From the NCBI GenBank assembly GCA_031216445.1, contig CM062214.1, forward strand, positions 12,331,501 to 12,395,500: a stretch of 64,000 bases of DNA, given 5' to 3'. Positions 37,769 through 49,214 of this stretch are shown in pieces. A program made the position numbers and the translations under genes. The DNA is from Lateolabrax maculatus (taxonomy: Eukaryota; Chordata; Actinopteri; Acropomatiformes; Lateolabracidae). Under the pieces are notes generated by a model. The model was not told the DNA's origin. It worked only from the letters and a program-made list of their open reading frames with translations, and searched no databases. How positions within the stretch are numbered: position 1 is the first letter of the stretch; each line of letters begins with the position of its first letter.

Positions 37769-39609
37769 AAGCTACTCACCAGGCAGCTGATGAGTAAAAG
37801 AACGAAGAAAAAAAAGTTTAAATGATGAATGGTTCATCTTGATGTTGTGATGTTTGCACTATAAAATCAACCCCCTTTTCATAGAATACAAAGTACAAGA
37901 TATCAATATAGAGCAAATAAATGTCGTGCACCTGATAAACATTATTTTTTCAAAAAATTAACACTTAACAATATTGACTTCAATATGCATTTCCACCCAC
38001 AGGATCCAGTAAATTTATACATAGCAAGCCAGAGGAAAATTGCTCTTTGTTATCTTTGGTAATCCATAAGGTCTCTCAGCTACAGCATAGCATGGTCTGA
38101 GGCTTGGTTGCTAATCGTAAATTCACAGAAATCTACTTAGAGAAAGGCAAATATCAACAAGTCCTGCACTGGCTTCTCTATTTTCTCATTAGTCAGATAG
38201 ATGGAAGATAGCTAGCACTGGGAGAGGTGGAGGCAAGAACAGATTAGTCTCCCTTCACAAACAACCACATATCCTTGACTTTTAATTAAAAATGCCATCG
38301 CAATTAGACACAGTAGTTTAAAGGACTGCCGACATAAAAAGAGTTCAGGCAGTGCTATAAAGGCAATCCGGCGCAGTTCCAGGAGAATAAAGCTTTTCAC
38401 TTTTCTCATTGTGAATGTGTTTTTTTTTCCTTCTTTTTTAAAACGGAAACTTAAATCGGCTTATAGGTTTTTCGCAAAAGCACTGCAGTAGGAGCAAAAG
38501 AGGAGCCAAAGAGGAGAAAATAGAACTCAAAGTCATCAGAGTGGTTACAAAGGACGTTGAAGATTGAGGTCAGGGGAGGAGGAAAACTATTCTGTCTGCA
38601 CAATAAATGAGAACAATTAATCAACGGTTAATGTGAATCACACCATTTATCCATCTAAACAATCTGGTTTCACCAAGTCACATTACTGAAGTAATGAATC
38701 TGTGCAACTGACATTTGAAATAATTTAGAGATGGATAACAGCCGGTAGCAGCCAACATAAAGGAATCTGCCAAACAAGAGTAACCACAGGGCTCAGTCAA
38801 CCATGCACATGCAAGTCCTGATCCTTGAAATAGCAGTAGCATGTATTGTAAAAACAGAAACTAGGTCTACTAGTATGGCCTACTTAGGGTTTTTCTTTTT
38901 CAGTTATGCTGCTTAATTTAATACTACTATGAATAAAACAGCCCAACACTGATTGCCCAAAAGATTTCAAAGCTGGTGGTATTACAGTACATATAATTTA
39001 AAAAAGCTATTAATAAAAATATTAAGAAGAAAAAACAAATTAGTGCATATGATTTAGCAGGTTGTTGTTGCTCTGCCGCCAACCACCTGATAGTGTCCTG
39101 TTGTGGTATCATCAGCTTTTCCTCCAAACCTTTTAATTGTTTTATATACTCTTGTTGCAAACTGTTTTTTCACCAAACTTGCAAACTTTTTTCACCAAAC
39201 CATTTTATTACATTAATAAGCTCTTCCTTGTAGTATTATCTGCTAATGTGTTTTACCTTCATCTGAACAAAAAAGCAACACATTCCCACTCTTATCCAGG
39301 TTTTTCCACTTTTTGCAATGGAATAACAAATTGGTCTTGGTGATTTAGTATTCCCCTGGGTAATTGGTTTTCTGGAGTGGTGACCATGTGGAGATGAAAA
39401 ACAATCAGCAAAGCTCTTAACAGATGCTGTAATTACCTGAGCAGACTCACACAAGCGCTTGAGCACACCAGAGTAGTAGATGTACCCTCTGTGATCTACC
39501 ACTTACAGACAGGGAAGGGCAGAATCTACTTGAGGGCTTCATCTTAGCAAGCAATGTAATACACTGTCTAACCATACTGTGGTATATATTGCACTATACT
39601 GAAGTATAC
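37769..39609. other. Non-coding stretch
   Basis: No gene recognised; T-rich runs near 38420-38440. Confidence 0.55.
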
Positions 39610-39884
39610 TGAAGTGTTTCTTATAATGTGACCGCCATGTTCATATCAATGAGGGCAGACTAAATATTAGAAAAACCTCTCATTATAACCCAATACAGTT
39701 CAACAGCAGCCAGTTCAACTACAGTACAGCCTCTAAAATGACCATACAATTGAACTAACACCGCCCTCTGAAAGAGTTTCAACAAATACTGAATTATCAC
39801 TTTCATGAAGGAAGGATTTAGTACAGTACTGCTATATTTGACTACATTATTTTTAGCTAAGTGTACCAAATAAACTGAGTGTAA
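39610..39884. repeat. Teleost interspersed repeat ('GTGTACCTAATAAACTG' family)
   Basis: TATAATGTGACCGCCATGTT, CAATGAGGGCAGACTAAATA, CAGCCAGTTCAACTACAG, CTCTGAAAGAGTTTCAACAA and the closing AAGTGTACCAAATAAACTGA match the order of a repeat I recall from many fish genomes. About 275 bp, non-coding. The class is not clear. Confidence 0.6.
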
Positions 39885-40982
39885 GCTTCACAAATGTAGG
39901 ATAGTATTCAGTCCATTAGCCTCTTTTACTGTGTGGCATTATATGGTTTGTAGTGTACTGTAGTGTTTATGTCACTGTGTCGACTCCCATAATACTTAAT
40001 ACTGTATGCATCTTTCTCAATGTGTGGTCCTGATTAAAGGACAGAGAACAATAGTTTATGTGAAACATTATGTTTTCTGTTTTTCTGACAGTAACAAATA
40101 TTCTGAATATACATTTTCACTGAAAAGCAAAAAAGTGGGCCAAAATAAAGGTCTGGCTTGCATATACATTCAGCTAATTATCGTCAGCAAGTGTGTGATG
40201 TTATAATGTACTAATCTGAATGCCAAGGTGTAACCTCTGGACAACAGAAATCTGTTATAATGGCCTGAAGTAGTACTAATAATAGATGGATTTAAACACA
40301 CTCCATCCTTTGTTTTTAAACTGCTGAGGAATACGTGCTCTTGCTGCTCAGCTTGATCTGCCCGTGGGGATTTATCATTTTGTACAGCAATGTAGATGAT
40401 TAAAAGGCTAAATTGCTTAAAGGGTCTTGAAGAAAGGAAGGGAGAACATTAGAGGTAGATGTTAATGTTTAAAGGATGTGAGGTTAATTTGGTGCCATGC
40501 TGAGAGAACTTGTTCCTTCCCTTCAGCCGACTCTGCACTCCTGAAATCCTGAGCTCCAAATGACCTCTGCTTCTAGTCGCACACACATTATCATGGCTAC
40601 CTGGTGGTAGCAGTTCCTCATCTACTCCAACCACCAACAACAAACCACAACATGAGGTGACTTGAAACAAATGCATGCCAACAGATATAACTGCAAGCAG
40701 CAATTCCGAGCAGTGGGTTGTCTAGATTATCTTGAATAAGTGAAGGCAGGCTTTGGTATGTATAAACAGTTACTGTATTTGTATTTTGTTATGGCAAAAT
40801 GCAAAAAATAACAATTAATATATCAGTGCAATAAGTACAACAGGACTACAGTGACTTTTCTAACAACTGAGCTTTGTCATTCAAGCAATAAGCTTTGTTG
40901 AGACATTCCAAAGTATCTCCTGCTCACTTACAGCTTATCTTTAAAGCCCGTGATCCTAGGATAATTGAGTAAGTACTATGCC

Positions 40983-40984
<2 letters not shown>
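39885..40984. other. Non-coding stretch
   Basis: Nothing recognised. Confidence 0.55.

Positions 40985-41021
<37 letters not shown>
40985..41021. repeat. (TA)n microsatellite
   Basis: About 18 TA units; self-complementary and likely cruciform-prone. Confidence 0.95.
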
Positions 41022-41024
<3 letters not shown>

Positions 41025-41349
41025 AAACCAAAAGCTTTAATAGCCTAAATGAAAGCATCGTCCTTCCACAACCCAGCAGAAATACTTTCACTTTCTATTA
41101 ATGGTGTATTAAAAGCGTATTAAGTCTATGGAGAATAAATGTAGGCTACACACTAATGTATATATATGCATACCCTAATTCATTCAATAATGTGTTAGTC
41201 CAACAATAATTTTTTACGTTGTCAAGATTATGTTCATAGATGCTTTAGGAATAATCGTATTGTAGTGCCCGTGCTATTGAAGAGACGGCAAATCACATGC
41301 AGTCAATTTCTAACCTGATGCACAGCGGATGTAACACATTATTCCAAAA
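41022..41349. other. Non-coding stretch
   Basis: Nothing recognised. Confidence 0.55.
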
Positions 41350-41566
41350 AGAGACTTGAGACTTGACTTGGACTTGCATAAAATTACTTGCGAAAATTGC
41401 TGGCCAGCACACACAAAACAATATTAATACACAAAGTAACTTGTAACTTTGAGAAGAGCTTTTATACTTTTACCTAGTGGGTTTGTCAAATGATAATTTT
41501 TACTTTTTTCTTGAGCACTTTTTTATGGGAGTTGAGTAAAGATTTTCAGTACTCTACCCCACTGTG
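41350..41566. repeat. Degenerate DNA-transposon-type repeat ('ACTTGAGACTTGACTTGG' family)
   Basis: Starts GAGACTTGAGACTTGACTTG and ends TTTTCAGTACTCTACCCCAC(TG), with AAGTAACTTGTAACTTTGAG and TACTTTTTTCTTGAGCACTT between. These are words of teleost repeats that resemble, but are not the same as, the element at 48468-48873. Confidence 0.45.
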
Positions 41567-44500
41567 TGTTTCACAATTGTCAAAATGGCAGTGGTTTTAT
41601 TTAATTAAGATTGCCCTGTTATTTATTTGACTCTGGTTAAACCATGGGACTCAACCGGGGTAAAAAATAAATCAAAAATCTGTTATGTATAAGGGTTCAA
41701 AATCTATTATCCAAAAAGTTGCACCAGATGGTGAGCGCCCATGGTGGTGTTTACTGGCATTGATGTGTACTGGGGATTTGTATATCTATTGAGCAATTTT
41801 GATCATGATCAAGTAAAGCAATACAGAGAAACATCACAGTGTTTGGCACAAAGAGACCAGTTTGGCACAGAATTTGGAAGGAATAGCCTTCATCCCGAAA
41901 GAGATGGAACAAAGCTTTCCTCTAATAACGCACAGCTTACAGCTTTATCCATCAAGCCAGTTTCAAAGTGCTGCTGGGTGAGTCAGTCCCACTAATGATA
42001 GTGTACCTCCTTGGTCCTGTCTCAACTATACTTGAATGTGCAGCATCAGTTTTAGACATCACTAGTGAAACTTCAGATAATCTATACCAATTATACTTCC
42101 AGAACCTGTTTTCTCTCTACATACTCAAACAGAATTGTAATACATGTGCTGTGAATCATAGACTGTAAAATGCTTAAAACAGGTTTGCCGAAAAACTCAA
42201 AAAATTGTCGAAAAACTCAAAAAATTATTGTCATGGATGGTCTTTTTTTTTTTTAAATCCCAGTTTCTCATTGATCATATAGATCAATTAATAGTTACCT
42301 TTCATGCGTTTTGCTATATCTAAAATTGTCACCTTCTCCCTTTGATGATCTTCACACATCATCATATTCTCTGAAAATACTAAATGTATGCCTCTTACAA
42401 GACCTCATACTGCAAATTCTCCTGCTGCCATACTTGCCTTTTATTTACTTCTACAATGTTACAGAAATATAGGAATTTCGCAAGTAGCACATGTTCTGTT
42501 AAAACTCACATGGAACACCTTGGCCAAAAGCAAAAAATCAAATTGGATTTTTGTTGCTACTGAACACACACTTAATTAAAATGGTCATACAATCACCTCG
42601 GCACTTGCCTGTGTGGATATTCTGTGTGTTCATTGTTGCTGCTGACACCCTGAAACCACTAGATGCTGTACACTTATCGCACACACCACTGTGAATATAC
42701 AGTACACTACACATACTGTATGGAGGCACAAACAAACATCAGCCAGACCTCTCCTCGTTCAGCTGTGAGAAAACTGTCAGAAGTTGAGGTGCTGGTGTTG
42801 CACATCCTTTAATCACAGGCACATCATGGTGACAGAGCCTTGTGTAGTTTAATAAAGCCTCAGGAACAAAGACATTCCCCTCTAAACTATCTTTCTCACG
42901 TAGCGTCTGTGAGCAGGGCTTAGGAGGAACTGGTTATTACCATCTCATTGAAGAGGGACCCCTCAACAGCTTGTAAAGTTGCTTGGCATCATGTCCCTAC
43001 TTCACTGTATGTTGACAGCCCAACCATCAAAACTAGACAATTTTCTTTGGAGGCTGTTTCAATAATTCACTCTTCTCTTAGAGTGTCGGTGCCGCCTCTC
43101 TGCTGACACCACCTCTGCCTGTCTTTTTTTCCTTTCCTTGTCGTTCTCACTCTCTTCTCTCTTTCTGTCTGAGATGGACAGGTTGCACACTCCAGGTAAA
43201 GCCCAAAGTCAGAGAAAGAGAGGAAAATGGAGGATGAAAGAGCGGTACGTGAGGGTCACAGAAAAAAGGCCCTTAAACAAATCTTATCACAGCAGAGAGC
43301 CCAAATGAGATACCTAACCAAAGGGAATAATTATCTTTCGAATGAGGCTAATCTAAAGCTATCAAATAAAAACAAACTTCACAGTGAGTGTAAGGAAATG
43401 CAATTATTCAAATGGGATGGAAATGCAAATGTGTGGTCTTATGTGAAGGAAACAAGGAGCCAGGAGCTAGCGTCCTCTAAGAACCAGACTCCCTACTGGC
43501 TTATAATTTTCTGTAATGGATGTCAATGTCCTTGTGGACATGTGCCATTTTTTAAGGCCAGCAGAATTGTGGGGAGTCAGCTAATCAAGGATAATGTGTC
43601 TTAATTGTGTTTATAAATTCCACCACGCAGTAGAAATACATTTTCATTACATGTAGATCTGATAATAATAAAAACGAGAAGAAGAATATATTCCAGGGTA
43701 GTAGATTTATGATAAATATAATACACTGAAATGCATTCATTAATGTATCTGGAAGTGCATTGTAAATGTATTTTTAATAGAGCCAGACTGATACTGGATT
43801 GTTTATCCCAATTACAGAGAGTTTTCACATAAATGCATGAGGATCCCTTAAATACGATTACTAAAGAATAGTAAGCAAGACATATACTGAGTGGAACATA
43901 CGAGTGGGACAACTGAACACGACTAAGAGTCTACAGCTTTGATGGTGGCTCTATTGGGCTGTACTTGAAAACAGTGGTTCTCTGAGAAAAATGAAAAATT
44001 CTAAAATGCTGATGTTTACCACGTTTATCACGGTCATTGTCTTAGTTTACAAAGGTAGCACTGTAACATTTGCTAATTTGGACTAAATACAGCTGAAGTA
44101 ACTGAGAATGTCATTAGTTTTGCAGGTTTTTGCTCATAAAACAAAGTATTGGACAAATTACAATGTTGAGCTCATGATGTGGCTGGATGAAAAGTTAAGG
44201 GATCACCAAAATGTCTACAATTCATCCTGAGGTGAATGTTTGTACCAAATGTAATAAATACTTGTCTAGACATTTCACTCAAAACCACGATTATGGAAAA
44301 GGAAAAGTCAGGGGATGTCATTAGCTCTCTGGTGGACAAACTAATCTAATGGCAAAACTGTTTCTAAACTACAGCAAATATACTGTTTCTCTGGCATTTC
44401 TGTACGCCAATCTCTTGGTCCTTCTTGGCATACATTTGCCGATATGTTACCCTCCACTTTTTATATGTTACATTATATTTTTCTGTGACGTGGATACTAA

Positions 44501-44607
44501 CTGTGTGCAGTGAGTGCAAATGGCTTTTCTCAAAAGAGAAGAGTAATATTCTGGAAGCATTTCTACTAGAATTTGTACGTTATTTTTATCCTGTATTGCA
44601 CCCCTAC

Positions 44608-44608
<1 letters not shown>
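41567..44608. other. Non-coding stretch with a 20-bp duplication
   Basis: No gene recognised. A 20-bp unit CGAAAAACTCAAAAAATTGT is duplicated in tandem at 42189-42228 with one mismatch. A 125-codon plus-strand frame (43227-43604) begins MEDERAVREGHRKKALKQIL; it is rich in charged residues early on, has no family resemblance, and is most likely chance. Confidence 0.5.

Positions 44609-44651
<43 letters not shown>
44609..44651. repeat. (AC)n microsatellite
   Basis: About 21 AC units; a second short (AC)8 follows at about 44707-44722. Confidence 0.95.
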
Positions 44652-44652
<1 letters not shown>

Positions 44653-46325
44653 GTCCCACTCTGTCCTTTCAGTTTGGCTGTATCGTCCTTCATGCTGTCA
44701 TATAAAACACACACACACACACTGCAGGCTTATGTAACAGCAAAGGGAGAAGTTTCATAAGACTGTGGAAAGTATGCGAGCGCTTATTTTGCCAACAACC
44801 GCAAGCCAAACAAATGAATTAAAAACATGGCACCAGAGTTGCCCATGATTAGTTTTAAAATATTAGACAAATGGGAGAAATAAGAGGAAGAGCCCATGGA
44901 TTACACTAACAACAAAGAGCAGGTGGTTTAATGAATGCAGGGTTTTATGTGTCATTAAAATATTGTGTATTCTCTGAAAAAAACTGACAATTTATATTTC
45001 ACATATGTATCCCAATCTATCAACACTTTCAGGTCATGAAATTGGTTCAGCTTAAACTGAAGGCCAACAGAATTCCTACAGAAAGCCCAAACTTAATCTA
45101 AAAGGCTCTGTATCCTCTGCTGCAGGGTGTTATCTGTTTCATATACAGTATACACCTGGTGAAGTGCTGCATCTGCACGTTCTTTAATTTATTATTATTG
45201 GTTGCAAGGTTGCTCTAATCGAGTTACAAAGATCCTTGATTGGCTTCCAGTGCCACGGCAGGATGATAGTTCGCCCCTCCCTTTAGATTACTGTTGTCCG
45301 ACAGAAGCGACTGAACGACAGGAGGCAGGAGATGAGTTAGGGAACGGGAGCACACACACACAATATGCTCTGTCAGCATGGTACCACATTAACCTCACAT
45401 CCCAACAACTCTCTGAGGCTTTTCTCCTTTTACTTTTGAGCTCTCCCTCCTTTCAACTAAACCACGAGGCCTCTCGTTTGACATTCATCACAAACATCAA
45501 CACGAATACTCAATACACACGTTTCCTTTAAAGATTAAAAAAAAAAAAAAAAAAATGAAAATGAAAATCCAAACAAGTTGATCTTTAAATACAGTTTCTT
45601 GGCTCTCTTCAGTATATAAATAATTGATCTCAGAAAGGCTCTAAGGGGAGCCGTGTTTGCAGATATGTTGATTCCACACAAATTTCCTCACATATACAGC
45701 CCAATCTCTGCGTTTACCCTGCATAACATTAACACATACTGGACAGTGAAGATGGGAGGTGAAATACAGGAATGACAAACAGTGCGTTCAATAAGGAGGA
45801 GGCTCTGACATGCCGACAAGACGAATTCCATGATCCATATCTCTGTGAGAACTCACACAGCAGCAGTTTAAACAGAAGTGTGACTCTGCCATGAGATCAA
45901 AACAAATGTTAAAACGTCAAAAGATTCAATTGAACAAGAGAAAAAATTCAATATAATGTACGACAAAACAATCAATGTAATATGCTGTAGTTTCTACAAC
46001 TGTGCAAGCAACACAAATGTAGAGCAGAGTGTGCTGCTGGCAAAACAACACAAATCCTCAGTTATGTGTTCTACAGAGAGGGAATAAAGTTTAGAGTTTT
46101 TCAGTTTAGCAATACTGACAACACCTCAAAGATTTAACTGCAAAGTCCCAAGAATAAATACACCCAAAACTTTTGTCTAAAATACATTTCTTAAAGGAGT
46201 TGCAAAGTATTGTTTTTGAGATGTTTTCCCAAAATAATCACAGGATTATTCTAAGTAAAGAAATGATGATGGAAATGTACTTATTGTAAATTTGTTTGAT
46301 CCCATCAGCAAAACAGCTGACAGCA

Positions 46326-46328
<3 letters not shown>
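44652..46328. other. Non-coding stretch with an A(19) run
   Basis: No gene recognised. A homopolymer of about 19 A lies at 45537-45555, followed by TGAAAATGAAAATCC. Confidence 0.55.
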
Positions 46329-46366
<38 letters not shown>

Positions 46367-46395
46367 TGGATGTGGGTGTGTGTGGGTGGGTACGG
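46329..46395. repeat. (GT)n microsatellite with degenerate GT/GGGT tail
   Basis: About 16 GT units, then a TGGGTGTGGATGTGGGTGTG tail. The tail has the look of an older array broken by substitutions. Confidence 0.9.
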
Positions 46396-47299
46396 GGATT
46401 AGGTTTTAAGTACCCTGATGTGAAAGAGAGCTGATAAATCCTGAGTCACTTGAGATACAGCAAAGTAAAGCCACGTTGTGCTGCGCTGCACATTACTACT
46501 TGGATGTTAGCGTATGAAATAGTCCACTCAGACCCCCGCCCGTTCAATTTTTTTCTTTTTCAGTTGTAAGTAGAGGATGCCCGGCTGTAATTTGTTTCTG
46601 TCAGCATGATTAATGGCTCTCAATAATATTACAGCTTATATGGATATGGGAAGGTGCATCTCTACAGCAGCCAATCGATAAATCTGTGATCTTCCAACCA
46701 CCCACCCGCATCGCGCCAAGAGATTTAGAAGCCATGTGAGCAGCCTTGAATCCCCATACAGTAAGTCTTATGCAGATTAATAAAACCGTTCCTTAAATGT
46801 GCTCTAACTTTGTCTAATAATACTGTGGGTATTAATTCTCCAGGCTGACAGCCTGGGAGAGCTTTTTCTTGTGCGGTCTTGTGTATTCTTATATACATCA
46901 TGTAATTCATGCAGTAAAATGACTGTAAACACACTGTACACATACAGTATAATTTTATTGTTGTTTAAAAACTGAAAGTTTGTCTCTGTGTCTTCTGCTA
47001 ATAAGAGTCCATTCTAAAGGCTTGGATGTGCAAGGGGAAAAAAAGAGGGAAGAAGTTATAAGGACAATACCACGTTCTTCTATCACACTGTTATCTACCA
47101 TACTGGCCTCTGCTCATGCCTTAACGGTGACAGCATGGGTGCGATATGTAGTATGCTGTGGTCATTCAGCATGTGAACCACGAAAAGTAAAACACACTCA
47201 ACCACAACACAAAATGAATTCACAATTAATTGCAATGCAAATACCACCCACGGCTGCATATGAACAGAAACTGGCAGATAACCGACACCGTAACATGCA
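46396..47299. other. Non-coding stretch
   Basis: Nothing recognised. A 157-codon plus-strand frame (46980-47453) has no family resemblance and its end overlaps the possible repeat at 47300-47440. Confidence 0.5.
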
Positions 47300-47440
47300 G
47301 TGGTGTATGCAGGGTATACGCAGATATCAGCATATAGGCTACCTACTTATTTTTCCATCAGCATCGCATACACCCACTTCTAAATCCCCTCTGATGTGCA
47401 TTATCAGTAGGACGTCGACAATACCAGGTTACTTAAGTGC
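47300..47440. repeat. Possible interspersed repeat
   Basis: GTGGTGTATGCAGGGTATAC and CGCATACACCCACTTCTAAA have the composition of a fish repeat with 'GTATACGCAG' and 'CATACCCACTTCTAAA' words. The identification is from memory and weak. Confidence 0.25.
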
Positions 47441-48079
47441 TGTAGTACTGTAGATAATAGTAAGCTAAATATTAGACCTGTAGATGCACAGTGCCGTTGT
47501 TCAATCTCTTGTTTCTTGCTTTGACACTGCTGTAATGACATTGCTTCATAATAGTTTGAGAAAAGGCCGGGTATAACTCACCATGTTTGCAGATTCTACG
47601 AGGTAAAATTGACTCTGAGGTAATATTTCATTGAACAGATTATGACTGAATTTTCATTTTGGGGAGAACCATTTCTTGAAATGCTCTTAAAAAGGTACAC
47701 ACAGCAACGTGTTACCAGCACACGGGCAATTTCAGCTCCCTTAAATTGGTATTGTATTGGGAACTGTCAAATTCAGTTTTGAAATATTTTATTTTGAAAA
47801 TCGGCTGTGTCAATCTGAACGACCTCTGACTGAAACACCATGCTGGCCTCATCTTCACTGTGTCTTATACTCATGCATTGGGCCTGTGTGTCATATTTGC
47901 AAACTGCCCCGGGACAAATAATGTTCACTTTGCACAAATCTGGCCTACCCATCTTTTGCAAATCAGCTGTTCCGAGAGACACGTCACAAAAGAAACTGCT
48001 GGCCCGGGGACTACTTGCAAAGTGAGAGATTAATTCCCGCTTGAGAAATAAATAAACTGAGGGCATGAATTAAAAGCCC
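47441..48079. other. Non-coding stretch, would be the start of intron 1 of the minus-strand gene
   Basis: No second exon recognised. A 97-codon minus-strand frame (47773-48066) is open but has no splice-framed boundaries that convince and no family resemblance. Confidence 0.45.
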
Positions 48080-48470
48080 ACGCAGATCAGGCCCACCTGG
48101 CCCCGACGTCCGTCCACCTGCCGGAAAACACAAGCAGCGCGCTGTTCTTACCTTCCTGAAGTACAGCAGTGTTCCCCGGCATATCGTGCGGAAAGCCTTT
48201 GAGGAAGAAGTCGCCATGTCGCCAGGTTTGTGACGCCGACAGGACAAGCGCCATTAGCCGGGCGGAAGTGCACCTGAGGCCGACAGGTGCGCTGGGAAAC
48301 AGCAGCGCGAGCAGCACCGTCATTCCTCCACGGACGCGTCCCGAGGCCACGTCTCTCCCCCGGATGTGCGGCGGCGCAACACTTGCGGCAGGATGAGTAA
48401 AAGAGCGGCAGAGTGAGCGGGCAGCACGCAGGGCACCGACGGGTCTGTCTGCAGACACCTGAACAACGAC
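48080..48470. promoter_or_regulatory. CpG island with TATA-less promoter features
   Basis: I count about 38 CpG dinucleotides in 48061-48480, against a near-absence in the flanking kilobases. ETS-like sites GCGGAAGTG (48262-48270) and CCGGATGTG (about 48360-48368) are present; no TATA box stands at a sensible distance. The island covers the candidate first exon on the minus strand (48152-48217) and its upstream region. Such islands often drive transcription in both directions, but I see no matching first exon on the plus strand. Its right edge meets a transposon copy at about 48468. Confidence 0.7.
48152..48217 (-). CDS. Candidate first coding exon of an unidentified gene, mitochondrial-type N-terminus
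   Basis: The minus strand reads GGCGACATGGCGACT, a good start context (G at -3, G at +4), then 22 codons, then AGGAAG|GTAAGAAC, a strong splice donor (GT at 48151-48150). The exon ends in phase 0. The peptide starts MATSSSKAFRTICRG and ends with an LLYFRK stretch. It has two Lys and three Arg, no Asp or Glu, and many Ser/Thr, which is the make-up of a mitochondrial targeting sequence. It sits in a CpG island, 45 bp from an ETS-like site. I do not recognise the gene, and no later exon was identified to the left, so the first intron may be long. An upstream ATG at 48254-48252 in another frame (MALVLSASQTWRHG...) has a weaker context (C at -3) and would give 34 codons plus one base before the same donor; it could be a uORF or the true start. 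Confidence 0.55.
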
Positions 48471-48873
48471 ACCTGCAACAAGTACGCAGATCTTTTACTG
48501 AGGTCAAATCGGGAATGCCACAGTGTAGAAGTACTCTGTTACAAGTAAAAGTGATGCATTTAAAGTTTTTAGTAAAAGCCCCCCAAAATACTGAAATACT
48601 CTGAATAATGTATGGCAATAAAGTCATTTTCTCCTTATAATACATCATTTATTTGTTGATTATATTTTGAATTAATAATCTGGATCTGCGAAGTTACTAG
48701 TAACTTAAGGTGTCAAAGAAATGTGGTGGAGTGAAAAGTACAATATTTCACTCTGAAATGTAGGGGAGTAGAAGTATAAAGTAGCATAAAATGGAAAAAT
48801 ACTCAAGTAAAGTACAAGCACCTCAGATTTTTACAGTGCTTGAGTAAATGTACTCAGTTACTCTCCAACACTG
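48468..48873. mobile_element. Non-autonomous DNA-transposon-type repeat, nearly full length
   Basis: It runs from ACCTGCAACAAGTACGCAGA through TACTCTGTTACAAGTAAAAG, TTACTAGTAACTTAAGGTG and GAGTAGAAGTATAAAGTAGC to TTACTCTCCAACACTG. Order and words match a common teleost repeat whose ends are CAGTGGTGG-like. The right end reversed gives CAGTGTTGGAGAGTAACTGA, which recalls hAT ends. It is about 405 bp with no coding capacity. It begins where the CpG island stops. A split copy in opposite orientation is at 31690-32585. Confidence 0.7.
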
Positions 48874-49214
48874 CTTATAGCCACATGCTTTCTGTGAAAA
48901 ATGACATCTCCCTATATTTGAAAAATATCATAATAGGAATAAATAATAAGAGGACATATTATGGGAATGAAGTAATACAGTTTTAAGTAAAAGATATATT
49001 TCAGGAATATTATGACAAAATATGCTGGCACATCTGTCTCAGTTATCTTATCAGAAATCATGTAATTGGTTCAATGTATTATGACCGACAGTAAAGCAAA
49101 TGACCTCATGCAAATTCAAAACAGATATCAAGTTACTCATCATCACCTAAGATGATTTAGATTAATTATAACTTCAAATTTCCATTTCCATCCATGTTAG
49201 CTGACAGACCACTC
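48874..49214. other. Short non-coding spacer
   Basis: AT-rich sequence between two transposon copies. Nothing recognised. Confidence 0.5.

Noticed and set aside
44425..44760. 111-codon plus-strand open frame
   Set aside because: Consists largely of the (AC)n arrays.
45537..45555. A(19) run as a possible processed-pseudogene tail
   Set aside because: No gene-like or SINE-like body upstream and no flanking duplication visible. The same holds for the A-runs at 5201, 8017, 9602 and 10110.
46980..47453. 157-codon plus-strand open frame
   Set aside because: No family resemblance; its end overlaps a possible repeat.
48087..48648. Minus-strand open frames of 123 and 166 codons across the CpG island and adjoining repeat
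   Set aside because: Long frames are expected in GC-rich DNA, and the 166-codon frame begins inside a transposon copy. Only the ATG-to-donor segment at 48152-48217 is kept.
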